Translations under genes and position numbers: made by a program
Shown here: positions 36,778 to 47,212 of the stretch, piece after piece
Layout of the letters: each line of letters opens with the position of its first letter
Numbering within the stretch: position 1 is the stretch's first letter
From: Diphasiastrum complanatum
Taxonomy: Eukaryota > Streptophyta > Lycopodiopsida > Lycopodiales > Lycopodiaceae
Length of the DNA stretch: 64,000 nt
NCBI GenBank assembly: GCA_029204225.1
Contig: CM055103.1
Location: 7,004,852-7,068,851 of the forward strand
Reading direction: 5' to 3'
Notes under the pieces: generated by a model
Seen by the model: the letters and a program-made list of their open reading frames with translations, nothing else
Told to the model about the DNA's origin: nothing
The model's database searches: none

Positions 36778-38479
36778 GCAAACCTATATTTATAGAGTAA
36801 CAAAGTATTTTGTGATGGACCTATTTAAAATTTGATGGATAGTCAAAGTTTTAATTATGCATCAAACCACAATTCTAATACTTCAAAAATCATGTAGTGG
36901 CATAGTGTTCTTCAAGAACTCGTGGAGGATCCTCTTTATTAGCTCAAGAGAACTTGAAAAACGATCAAAGCTCCCTCACAAGAGAGGCGGGCCCTTAAAT
37001 AATCAAGAAGGCTGCCCATGTGGATCCCAAGTGGCAATTCCACCAAACTAGAAATTACATGTGGAATTTGCCCTTCCACTAGAGGTCACCATCAAAAGGT
37101 GGCTCACTCTTACTATTTTAAGGGGGGTCTACATTTATTACAATTACTCAAGGAAATGTTACTAGCTCCTACATGGTCATTCCTTCTATGGGATACACCA
37201 TGTAGGCTCACATAGTTAATTACTTTCTTCCTAGCTAGTATTTCCTCGGCTCTCATGCTCGGCTCTCATGCTCAGCTCTCAACTTCTTCTGCTCTCTTCC
37301 TTCTGAAACCTCCTCTTTCATGGGTGAGAGTTAACTTGTGTCTTCAGCTTGGCTCGGCATCTGAGGATTCTCTGAAATCTGCTAACAAATGATTACTTTC
37401 TCTTTCTATTCGAGATTGTTTCAATGATGACATACAAAATATGCTTTACAATTTATCATCGATGATTAGGTTTGTATATCATTTTACACACTTGTATAAA
37501 TATGTGCTATTTTAATATTTTTATGTGCTAAACAACCTAGTGTGATATCAATCTTGCGGGTAGATTTTCTCAGAAGAAATAAAAAATAATGAATTGGATT
37601 CCATGACAATCCAAAGGATCAAAATGGTATGTTTGTTGGAAAAATCTCGTAGCTCTGAATTATTTGTAGATAAACTTCTACCAGATCTCAATCTCATTCA
37701 CTATGCAAATTTGATACGGAGTGAATGTTTATAGCAACAATGGATCTGAGTGGATCTTGATCGGATGATGATGATCAATGCTTGATGATAGGGAGAGATG
37801 ATAGAAATGTGAACAACTGATAGATAACACTGGACAACAATTGAATGAATGCCAAGAGATATGAATGATGTTACATGGATGATGCAGATGATCACAAAAA
37901 ATGGGTGATAAAACAATGAGTGATAGAATAATGGTAGTGTTTTGCTCTTCAAGTAGAGATTGTAGAATCTACTTGTTTTTCACCAAAGAATTTGTCAATG
38001 GTGGAAATTTGATCTTTCAAGAGTGGAAGATTTGTAAACTTGAAGAATCACCTTTGGATCAACACCTTATACAATTCATTGATGTTTTGGAGTCAAGTCA
38101 AGTGGAGGATCAATCTCAAGACCCAAGAACTCCAAGAAGAACCTTGAGTAGATGTATCTTCAAGTGCACAAAATGTCATGAAATCCATGGCTTGGCATGA
38201 TGTATAGTTTTTGAAGTGTGCTACATGTATATAGACACATTTGTGGAACATCTTGTAAGGGATCCTTTAAGAGGTGGTGGTTGCAGACCAAAGATCTTTC
38301 ATGGACATCATTCTCTATTGGAGTCTCAAAAGTTCCTTGTTTGTAGCTAGATTCTTTAGACACTTCTAAAAGCATTTATTCATCTAGCAAGAGAGTTGTA
38401 GATAGATCAGGCTAAATTTGAGGAATGTGAAGAATGGCCAAAAAATGGCAAATCTAGCTTGATCAAAAACCATGAAGAC
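36778..38479. other. No recognisable gene; includes left part of repeat X'
   Basis: No domain found. The last roughly 60 bp before 38,480 (ATGGCAAATCTAGC and surroundings) appear to continue the repeat X' found on the other side of element B, so B seems to be inserted into that repeat. Confidence 0.45.
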
Positions 38480-38515
38480 ATTAGGGCCCTTTTTGGACTC
38501 AAAAAGGGCCTCTTC
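38480..38515 (+). repeat. Left terminal inverted repeat of element B
   Basis: Matches the reverse complement of 46,518-46,553 with one mismatch. An internal palindrome can form a hairpin. Confidence 0.85.
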
Positions 38516-39033
38516 CTTGCCTGAACAAGTCTTCTAATCATAATTAATTTAGTGCTAATCAATCCTACATGGAACCTTTACCTTGGGTTACCATACAAGG
38601 TGAGCAAGAGTTAAAGCCTAAATGTAGGTCTCATTTTCATAGACTATTGTAGGTTATTTGCATAGACTATAATAAGCAACTAATAGGTAAGTTACAAACT
38701 ACAACTAGAGTAGGGTTAGTATAGGACGACTTTCATTGTCCTAACTACAATAGGACCCTAGGCATGGAAACTAGTGTATGCCTAATAAAGCTTATATCAT
38801 GGTTAGTTCACATTGAACTTTGACGCCATTTGATTAAGGTATATTGTAAAGTTCTACATAGGTTCTTTTGAGAAATTCGACATCTTTAAGATGACAACCA
38901 AGTATCACTTACATGTGAAGTTAGAGAAGGATTATGCGACCACCAAAGCTGTATGGGGGGGTGTTAATTGCAATCTTCAATCAATATATTTCAGAGGACA
39001 ATATATGGTTTACAATGAAAGTATAGAGTCTCA

Positions 39034-41238
39034 ATGGATCAGCAAGTACAAAATGAAAACACTAAGAGACACAAACTAGAAGCTTTGGCACCAGGTGGTG
39101 GTGCCAATAAAAGACATATGAGGGACACAAAAGAGTTTTTGCAAAAGACGGTTGGAAAAGATTTTATTGCCGAAAAATATATGAAACATTTTTTGAAGGG
39201 TAAAGATTTGATTAAAATTGTGGAAGATGAAACAAATGATTCAATTTGCTTGAGAATTGCAAAAAAGCTAGTGGACAAGTTCAAGCCAAATCCAGATGTT
39301 AAAGAGATGGTGTACGCATGTGACCAAGGAGGTGTGAGTCGCAAGGGATATAGAGCTTTGAGGAAGTATATGAAACGCTCTGACAAAAATGAGTTAAAAT
39401 GCCATCAAATAATACCTACTTATAAACTTGTTGAATCTGCCAAACGAGAATGCAATTCGATTTTGCTCTCTGAATTAGGAGAGTTTCAGCATATTGAGGA
39501 TTCTTTTACAGTAACCAATAAGAAGAAACGACCTTCGACATGTTTTTATTATCATCAAGGCAACAATATATTCTTAGATTTGGAAAAGGTCCAAGAGATG
39601 ATGATCTGACATTACAAAGTTAAAACAAATGGTAAGAACATTTATTGTAGATTTCAGTTTTCAATTGTATGCTTTTCTTCAACTAATATGTTTTCATAAT
39701 GAAATTTTTGTTTTACAGATTGCAGAGATAAAGTTATATTTGTTATTAAGTTGGACGAAGCAGAAATCGTAAAAGGGCGTAAACTTGAACGTGTCACAAT
39801 CACCTTGATGAATCGTGAATTGCAACAATTTGGCGGAAGTTATTGTAAAGAATTTAGCGTGCAATCCGAAAATCACATGTGGTGGATAGCTACATTTGAA
39901 GTTCCTAAGGAGTCTCACGAAGTACTGAAGTGGCTATTTGAAATATGTAGTATATCTAAGATAATACATGCACAAAATGAAGGCAAATTGCTCAATGTTG
40001 AAGGAGAAAGCTTTGCTGTAGAATGGCACCTAGCAGCTGATTTGAAGACCTTGAAATGCATGTACAGTTGTGGTCTCGGTGCAAATGCAAAGAATTTATG
40101 TATATATTGTATATTTGAATCTGGACGAAAAAAAAGTATTTTGAATTGCAACCAACGTCTTGCACCAAATAGGCACAATCTAGACAAAGCTTGGAGTCCT
40201 ATGCTGGACATTCCTCTCGAAAGAGTCCATTTTTGCACAATGCATGGCGAATTATGAATACTGGACAAATTATTATTTTTGCATTGTTGTTACGCATGGA
40301 ACATACAGTCCAAATCAAGAGCAGATGTTTACATTACAAATCTAGAGATAATTTTATCCGATATGGAATTGCATGGGGGCCATGTGAGTCTTACCAAAGA
40401 CGTTGAGATGAGTGGAAAAACGCAAGATGTTCTAGCAAAAGTTTCAATGGGTGGTGCAAAAGCGAGGCACTTATTGTCAAATCATACTGCACGTGAAAGC
40501 AGTGTTGAATGGGAGTACTGGAAGAAAATATGTCAATGCACAACAAATATTGGCTCAGATCCTCGTATGGCAAGTACACGTGCTAAGGTTTGGCAAGCAT
40601 TTGATGCCTTGTCACAAACTATCAGAAAAAAGATCGTGAGAGACGAAGATTTGGATAGATACGCAAGAGAAGTCAAAACATTTATTCAATTGATGATCGA
40701 TGCATGGGCAGAAACACACATAACTCACTATATGGTATGTGTGTCTCATATTTGTTTACTTTCGCATTTATGTATTTATAAAGATTTAAGCTAATACAAA
40801 TTTTATGTGAACAACACATCTTCTATGCTCATGGACCTTGGTTTATGAAACCCTATGGATCATTAGCTATCTGGAATATGCAAGGCATGGAAAAGAGTCA
40901 TTACAGGGCAAAGGCTGCATATTTTAAAAATTCACGCCATATTGCAAAAGGGTCTTAGTAATGCATTGGTTGAGATATTCCAATGGCTTTACAGAGGAGT
41001 TTTGGGCCGAGGACACTTTCAAAGCACAAAAACTGAAGAGTTAAGTTCAATGATCTCCAATTCAAATTCAGTTAGAAAGACGGCATGGCAATCCTCTAAT
41101 GCTAAAACAAGGCATCAAGAATGGAGGATGTCTAGAGTCCGAGTTGGAAAGAGATGGATGTCGAGGCCACCAACATCCAATGTTCAACAGAAACTGATGA
41201 GAAGGAATAGAAGTAATCTATGTTGGATTGTAATTTGA
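39034..41238 (+). pseudogene. B1: transposase-like protein with D, CxxC and HxxCxxH motifs
   Basis: Three exons are inferred. Exon 1 (39,034-39,631) contains a TGA at 39,607. Intron 1 is 39,632-39,718 (GT-AG, joins in phase). Exon 2 is 39,719-40,734, with a TGA at 40,255. A short intron 40,735-40,790 precedes exon 3 (40,791 to about 41,238), which has one frameshift near 40,940. The N-terminal region is helical (GVSRKGYRALRKYM). Then come KGRKLERVTITL, an ADLKTLKCMYSCG segment with a candidate metal-binding Asp (40,039), a CIYC pair, and VHFCTMHGE followed by ILDKLL. The C-terminal part has GMEKSHYRAKAAYF. The order of Asp, CxxC and His motif resembles a poorly named protein family I associate with repetitive DNA in cnidarians, amphioxus and arbuscular fungi. 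This recollection needs a search. An RNase H-like nuclease role is inferred, not shown. Confidence 0.6.
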
Positions 41239-41475
41239 ATATTTCTTTGTGATAAATATTATTGACTAATTGGATTGTTCTTATAAATAGAAATTGCTTT
41301 ATTTTATTTTATAATAATATCTATTTTTGGAAACACATCCTTCTATATAAGAGTGAGGATTTTCATTTTGTTGTCACTTCTTGCTTTGTTGAAATTTTTT
41401 TCCTCATAATTTAGCTTGTCTTGTGCAATTAGACTACTAGTTTGCTGGTAAATTAGTGTTCTTAGTTGCATCACA

Positions 41476-42947
41476 ATGTCATCCTCTAAAATAGAGTTGG
41501 CCAATCTACTAGCCCCCACACAGTTTTTAGATCAGTTAGATTGTATTTATTGTATGTTCACCGATAGAATAGACACACTTGCCACTCTACGGGCTAATAC
41601 GGATGCATTCACTTATGTGAGTGAGTATATAAATGAGACTTTGAAGTCTTATGCCATACAAATTTCTGGCTCAACTATCATGTGGATTCCATATAACTTG
41701 CTTAGTTATATATGGAAAGGAGGTAGACCCTTTATCACTTGTCTCAACAGATTTATTAGTCACTTGGGTAATGATCATTACTTGGAGCTGACCAAGGATC
41801 AGCTGAAAACTTTTGATCTTGAAAGTGTAGAAAGGAAGTTTCTATCCGGTGAGAATATTGTTATTTTTTTGCTTAATGAATTTCCAGCAACTGTGGCCCG
41901 CAACGAAGACAATCCTAGTGTGTAGGTGAACGAGATGGACAACCCAGGTGAAGAGGAAGATTTATCCGTGGAGCAGAAAGCAGTCTTGGCTGCGCAAGAG
42001 GCAACAGGTGCATCCACATCAGCGGAGCCAGACGATATAGATGAATCTGATGATGTCGTGTTTCGAATCCATGGCCTTGCTCCAATCATCATTGATGGAC
42101 AAGAGTATGTGTTCATGCATGGCTTGCAACATATTCTTGGCTTGCGAGAAGATGAGACCTTGGCAGCAATGGTAAATTTGCAGAATGGCAGTTCCACTTT
42201 CGACCACACCCAGCCCGACAACATGTATGAGCAGTTGCTCGGCCATGACACAGACACCACCGAGCAAGCACTGGCAAGAGTGCTTTGCCAATTTAAGATG
42301 CTTCAACCACCACCAGTTCAAACGAGGCCATTCGAGGTACTCAAAGGGAAAAATGCCGACGTGAAGTACAAAGGCAAGGAAATTCAGCTTGCGCAAACCG
42401 AAGACATTGATGAAGGGATCAAGGCAAGTCTGACCTAACAATTCAACTTGTGTATTTTCGTTATGTCTGTTTGTCTTCATTATACTCATTTTGCAATAAT
42501 TTGAACCAAATGCAGGACGTAGTGGAGCTTGATGCATTTGCTATGCGAAGGGACAACATTCGGGAAAAAGTTGAAGCAGGAACTCTAGACAAGTCTCTAG
42601 CCCATTACATTGGGAACTTGCCCAAGAACTTTACTTTTTGCTTTAGCAACAAGTACAGTCCAAATGAACCGACGGAGCTTCTTAAATACAAAGCGCTCTC
42701 CAAGCAAATTGGAGAGGTGGAGTTGTCACCGTTAGCGCCAAAGGCTTACTGTGTCCTCCGAAAAGCCATTTTGAATGATTTTTGTCTTGGATTTGAGACC
42801 CGACTCATTCTCTCGGGTTTGATTGGACCTTATGAGAATGAGAGTGATGCGCGTAAATTAGCATTAGAAATGCTAACACCAGTAATGTCATCAGAAAAAC
42901 GATCAGAGAAGCTGAAGTTTTCTCTGAAGGAAATGGACCAAATGTGA
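41476..42947 (+). pseudogene. B2: two-exon gene of unknown function
   Basis: Exon 1 (41,476-42,423) begins MSSSKIELANLLAP and has one in-frame TAG at 41,923, after which the same frame continues. An acidic linker follows (NPGEEEDLSVEQKAV, then DDIDESDDVVF), and a folded segment (RIHGLAPIIIDGQEYVFMHG). The intron 42,424-42,515 uses a GC donor with full consensus (AAG/GCAAGT) and a normal CAG acceptor, joining in phase 0. Exon 2 (42,516-42,947) encodes LDAFAMRRDNIREKV, FCFSNKYSPNEPTELLKYKA and YCVLRKAILNDFC. No known domain was recognised. Position between B1 and B3 inside the same TIRs suggests an accessory or structural role in the element's life cycle. Confidence 0.55.
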
Positions 42948-43072
42948 ATAAAGATTTTGTCATTCTTTTTCTTGTCAACTCTCCTAATTATCTGTTGTAA
43001 TTATATGATGTGCTTATTCTTTGAATTTAGAATTTAATTTTTTGTTTGTCTGATAAAATTTTTTTGGGTCAC

Positions 43073-43169
43073 GCCTTGGAGTGAAAATCACGCCAAGGTG
43101 CGACCAGAAGCTGTTTGACCAGGTCAAACAGCCCCCGGTCGCGCCTTGGCATGATTTTCACTCCAAGGC
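43073..43169. repeat. 97-bp hairpin between convergent B2 and B3
   Basis: The left arm (43,073-43,120) and right arm (43,121-43,169) are inverted copies with few mismatches: GCCTTGGAGTGAAAATCACG on the left against its complement on the right, with GTTTGACC/GGTCAAAC at the tip. The stem is about 48 bp with essentially no loop. It sits between the 3' ends of two converging genes, a natural place for bidirectional termination or 3'-end signalling. It could instead be a tiny insertion. Confidence 0.8.
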
Positions 43170-43373
43170 AAAGAAACCTATCTTTTGCCAAAACATACTA
43201 AAAGAAACCATCATTCCCATAGTACTAAAAATTTTACATAGATAGTACTAAAATTTTCAAATCACTGCATTCACATAGATAGTACTGAAATCGGATATTA
43301 AACTCAATCACAACAATTTGCATTCACATAACCTTATATTTTTCAATATATTTAACACAAAATCTTCAGTATA

Positions 43374-43904
43374 TTATAAATAAAATCTCAGTACATGATA
43401 TTTGTAATTGCGCTCTCTCCTTAGCCTTCTAGCTAGTTGGACATCCTTCGGGAGTATTGTGACTCTCTTTCCGTGTACTACACACAAAAATGAGTCCTCG
43501 AAAAGCTGTGTTAGGTACATTTCCACGGACTCTTGTATCGCGGACACAATATTTGCCATAACTCTGTTTCTCAAGGAAAATTCATCGATTATTTCTTTCA
43601 CAAGCCTCACAAATGGGGCCCTAGGTATCAGAAATTTCACAGACTTCTGATACCTCCTTATATCTTGGAGCCACTTTGCAATCCTACGCTTCCTACGTGG
43701 TCGAGGAGGTGGTGGCTGCATCCTACGGAGCTCCTTTCCAGCCCAAGGTGCCGCAAGAGGGGCCGACCTACCCCTGCCATGCCCTAAGGTCCTACTTGGG
43801 CCAGCTGCGGCAGAAGTTGGAGATGGAGGTGGAGGTGGTGGTGGTGGACGAGGTGGTGGAGGTGAGAAACCTAATTGGAAACTAGTAATATTAATAAAAT
43901 GCAT
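43374..43904 (-). CDS. B3 C-terminal ORF: proline-rich leader plus histone H3 fold
   Basis: 176 codons. Residues 1-68 are proline-rich (PPPPRPP-type runs) and basic. Residues about 72-165 align with the histone H3 core without gaps: [15 protein letters not shown] and PFVRLVKEI (alpha-N and alpha-1), [16 protein letters not shown] (alpha-2), [20 protein letters not shown] (loop 2 and alpha-3). Many residues are identical to canonical H3 (RRYQKS, LFED, KRVTI, PKD, QLARR). The loop-1 length equals that of canonical H3, so it lacks the longer loop typical of CENH3. The canonical modifiable N-terminal tail is absent. The frame has no stops. A CAATTAG acceptor-like site near residue 11 suggests it is the last exon of B3, but the splice phase from the upstream exon does not match, so it may be a separate or frameshifted exon. 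Confidence 0.85.
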   Translation of the reverse strand: MHFINITSFQLGFSPPPPRPPPPPPPPSPTSAAAGPSRTLGHGRGRSAPLAAPWAGKELRRMQPPPPRPRRKRRIAKWLQDIRRYQKSVKFLIPRAPFVRLVKEIIDEFSLRNRVMANIVSAIQESVEMYLTQLFEDSFLCVVHGKRVTILPKDVQLARRLRRERNYKYHVLRFYL

Positions 43905-44253
43905 ATCACTAAATGATTAGAACCCTAACAAGTAGTCTCAACCTTGGACATCCACAAATGTACTAACAGACATATAAAATGTAACAACACAAGAGTAAAG
44001 TCAAAACACAACCAAATATATTAGAATAGAGTCAAAACACAACCAACTAATTATGTTTTCTATTTTTCATTACATTAAAATCTTTATTCCCATTGGACTC
44101 CTAATGTCCCTGTTTGTAAAAATAAAATACATTTTTGATCTTTTTCGACTCATCTCCGTGTCTGCAAAACCAGACACAAAATTAATAATTCTTCTATATG
44201 TATTCAACATTACTATTTAAAATTCAAGAAATCGATGGAAATTAGGGGCTTAC

Positions 44254-45437
44254 ATTTTGTCCATTATGAGTGAAGACAAAATCTGCTGGCACATCAGTAA
44301 AAGTCAATCCAAGCATATGCCGAAGATCTTCTAGGCTACACTCCTTATTGATATGAATTTCTCGTATTTCATCATGGGACAAATGTATGGATATCTCTAC
44401 TTCTTGTTGATTCATCTCCGCGTTCAGAGGGTCCCATCGGCCATGACCAAACTTATATCGCCTATTATTGAAACTTAAGGAGCATGTTTGACGTGAAATA
44501 TGATATCTTATGGTCATTGTTTCACAAGAGAGCTTACACCTTATTAAATCTCCTTTATGCTCCATTTCTTTTGAATCTCATGCGACAAATATGTTATCCA
44601 ACAGTGATGATTCTGTTGCTTTCCAAGCCCACGTCGTGTTTGTTTTTCTAAAGGGGACCACCTTAAATATGGCAACAAATACGGTGATCGGCACATAGAT
44701 GCTAGTATAGACTCGTTTGGATCCGAATGTTGGCTTCATATTACCAGTAATCTCTTTGAGAAGTTGTCTCTTCGTTAATTCAATAGTCAGTTGGTCAGCA
44801 TATGGCCACTCGTGAGAATCGATCGTAGGCTCAGAAATTGGTGCTAATTTGCCCTGGCCAAAGTTTTTCATTGGAACTTCATACATGTGATCGTAAAAAA
44901 AAATGCCCATTTTGATCAGGGCAAAGGATGCCAACCCACCATATATTAGTTCTCCATATTTGGCATGTGTGGTGGAGAATTTTCCAGTGAAGGATTTCAC
45001 GTTTTGCCAATCAAAGCTATTTGAAGGAAAGACATCTGCACCAGACATTAATGCAACATTATTATCCATTACAATGACATAATAATAATTCAAACATAAT
45101 AGTTAACACAAGAATAAACGAGGTGAGACCTACAATGTGACTGTATGGTTCTATCAGCAACAGCCACATCCAATAAAATATCTCGACGCATGTATACGTG
45201 TTGCACATTTGCAAGGTATTTGCCATTTTGGTCGATCTTGAAATCGTGGATCCTTCCTTTCCAATGGTAGTCTTGGTTATTTCGCTTCCTCTTTGCAACC
45301 TTGTGAGTTCCTCTGCTTGATGGTTGCATGTAAACCCAGTCAAAATTTGAGAATGTATGGGGCACCCAATGCTCATTGGAATCTTTGATGTGTGCAACAA
45401 TGGAAGCTAGTGTTAAAAGTACAGTACTAAGGACCAT
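44254..45437 (-). pseudogene. B3 upstream exons: BAH-like domain and beta-grasp-like segment
   Basis: Exon 1 (about 45,411-45,134) carries HWVPHTFSNFDWVYMQPSS, HWKGRIHDFKIDQNGKYL and VQHVYMRRDILLD. A GT-AG intron (45,133-45,036, in phase) leads to exon 2 (45,035-44,254) with VFPSNSFDWQNVKSFTGKF. Together these follow the pattern of a BAH domain (Trp-Gly-Arg-Ile strand, V..VYMRRD, then a VF-S...D...V segment). Exon 2 continues through one in-frame TGA (44,578-44,580) into EISIHLSHDEIREIHINKEC and LEDLRHMLGL, then PADFVFTHNGQN, which looks like a ubiquitin-like beta-grasp fold. It ends at a GTAAGC donor. The 5' start is lost or lies beyond the repeat X junction near 45,412. Likely chromatin-binding. 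Confidence 0.5.
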
Positions 45438-46060
45438 AAATGAATCTTTGAATGATCCACAAGGTTGATTGTGTGCTTGTTAAACAATCTATCAGATACT
45501 AGTCATCAGAAAACAAGATCTAGTTTAGCAACTTGATAGAAAACAAGTAGACACAATCAAAGCATTGATCAATAACTATAATCCAACTCCACATGTGTGA
45601 AAATAAGGCTGTAGTACGGCTTGTAGACAATGTTTAGAATGTGCTAAAGCTGGGTTTCATTGGAATCAAAAGCAATCACCATACAATGAGAGGAAACTCA
45701 AGTTTCTCCTTGAGGCTCCAAAAAGTTTCTATTTCCTCACTATGGAGAATGAGGATACATAGTAAAAGACACTTCCTTTGCTAAGTTAGGTGAAAATCCA
45801 ACATGTAATAAGAAAATAGACTTAACTTTCTCGCCCTAATGTGAAAACCCTAGCCTAGTTCCAAGAGTCATGCTTGGTAGGTGCATGGTAGGTACAAATC
45901 TCATCATAAATCATGGTCTAGATCCTACAAAGTAGGAATCACTACCAAATGGACACAACCACTCCTCTTGACTTGTGGTAACCTACTTTAGGTGTGAATG
46001 TACAAGTGGCACTTTGGCCATTCAAGTAACCAACAAACAATATTAACAAAATATACAATA
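45412..46060 (-). repeat. Repeat X inside element B
   Basis: An inverted copy of 46,554-47,212. For example ATGGTCCTTAGTACTGTACT (minus strand) corresponds to ATGGTCCTAAAGTATAGTAC near 47,171. It lies between the B3 gene and the right TIR and abuts the B3 5' exon. It resembles LTR sequence (CACATGTGTGAAAA) but has no TG/CA boundaries that I can fix. Confidence 0.65.
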
Positions 46061-46179
46061 TTCTACATGGCTAGATTTGCCAATGTAGGCAATTTTTCAC
46101 AGCTAGTTGATTCTTGGGCTTCCTTGATTGAGTAGAGGCCATAATGGAAAAAAATAGAATATTTGTGGAGTATACAGAA

Positions 46180-46181
<2 letters not shown>

Positions 46182-46245
<64 letters not shown>
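46182..46245. repeat. (GA)n microsatellite
   Basis: About 32 GA dinucleotides inside element B near its right end. Confidence 0.95.
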
Positions 46246-46246
<1 letters not shown>

Positions 46247-46389
46247 CAAGCTTGTGAACATTCAAAATTTGAAATAAGGACTAGGCTCACTTAGCATATG
46301 GCTGCTAGTAGATAGACAGGCTAGTTGATGTTAACTTGTAGGCAGAGTTATTGTTTTATCTAGGGTTAATGTAGGCTTAATGTTAGAGG

Positions 46390-46553
46390 TGTACTTTGTG
46401 GGCCCACACTTGATTTAATCTGCACCATTGAATTTGCCATGTCATATGAAGCATTCCTTCTCAGTTGTCAATATTCTATTGGTACAGTTGTTGTCATTAA
46501 CACTAATTATAATTAGTGAAGAGGCCCTTTTTCAGTCCAAAAAGGGCCCTAAT
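46390..46553 (-). repeat. Right terminal region and TIR of element B
   Basis: The terminal 36 bp are the inverted repeat. The inner 120 bp match the right end of element A (31,365-31,518), for example GTGCCATGTCATATG-like and AACACTAATTATAATTAGTG. Confidence 0.85.
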
Positions 46554-47212
46554 GACAATGTAAATTTTGTATATAATTGGGTTCCACACATGTATGGCCA
46601 AAATGCCATGTGGCAACCCACTCCTAATGTAGGTTAGGTCAAGTCAAGAGAGTTGGTCATGTCTATTTGCTGGTCATCTCTACTTTATAGGACCTACACC
46701 TAAGTTTAAGGTGAAAATTTGACCAACTAGCTACCTACCAAGCATAACTCTATGATCTAGGCTAGGGTTTCATTTTAGGGCAAGAAGGGTGAGTTAACTT
46801 CCTTATTACATGCTGGAAATCCACCTAACTTCAAGAAGGAAGTCAAATTTACTATGTATTACAAGCTCCCATAGTGAGAAGATAGAATATTTTTTGGAGC
46901 TCATTGGCAATCTCAAACTAGTTCACTATGTACATTGAGATTTTGTGATCCAAATGAAACCAAATCAATTTCTACTTGTTTCTCAGGTTGAAGGCCGTAC
47001 TACAGCTTGTAGTACACACGTGTGGGCTCGGATTTCAATGTTGATCAATGTTTTTTATTGTTAATGCTTGTTGTTTGTCAAATTGCCAATCTAGATCAAC
47101 TTTTTTGTGTCTAGTTTTTTGATAGATTGTTAAGCAAGCATCCAATCACTCTTGTGAATCTTTTGTAGATCTATGGTCCTAAAGTATAGTACTTTCACAC
47201 AAAGAACATAAT
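46554..47212 (+). repeat. Repeat X', host of the element B insertion
   Basis: An inverted copy of 45,412-46,060 that starts exactly at the right border of B. Sequence left of B (about 38,420-38,479) appears to continue it, and the GAC duplication marks the junction. B therefore inserted into a pre-existing X copy. Confidence 0.6.

Larger units (their letters stand above)
38480..46553. mobile_element. Element B: about 8.1-kb TIR transposon with three multi-exon genes
   Basis: Inverted repeats of about 36 bp bound the element at 38,480-38,515 and 46,518-46,553, starting ATTAGGGCCCTTTTTGGACT. Weaker inverted similarity extends further inward (CTAATCATAATTA versus CTAATTATAATTA). The flanks show a 3-bp duplication, GAC at 38,477-38,479 and 46,554-46,556. 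Element A shares both ends. Inside are B1 (+, transposase-like), B2 (+, unknown) and B3 (-, BAH-like, beta-grasp-like and histone H3 fold). A hairpin sits between convergent B2 and B3, a copy of repeat X lies near the right end, and there is a GA microsatellite. Several in-frame stops indicate an inactive copy. The TIR is itself palindromic (GGCCCTTTTT...AAAAAGGGCC). The termini loosely recall PIF/Harbinger or hAT ends, but neither duplication size nor proteins fit. Confidence 0.75.

Noticed and set aside
43374-43904. Calling the H3-like ORF a centromeric CENH3
   Set aside because: Loop 1 has the canonical H3 length and lacks the longer CENH3 loop, and the gene sits inside a transposon. It is better left as a divergent H3-fold protein.
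38480-46553. Assigning element B to PIF/Harbinger or hAT
   Set aside because: The ends look superficially similar (GGGCC or TAGGG start), but the flanks show GAC instead of TWA or an 8-bp duplication. No Harbinger or hAT transposase is encoded.
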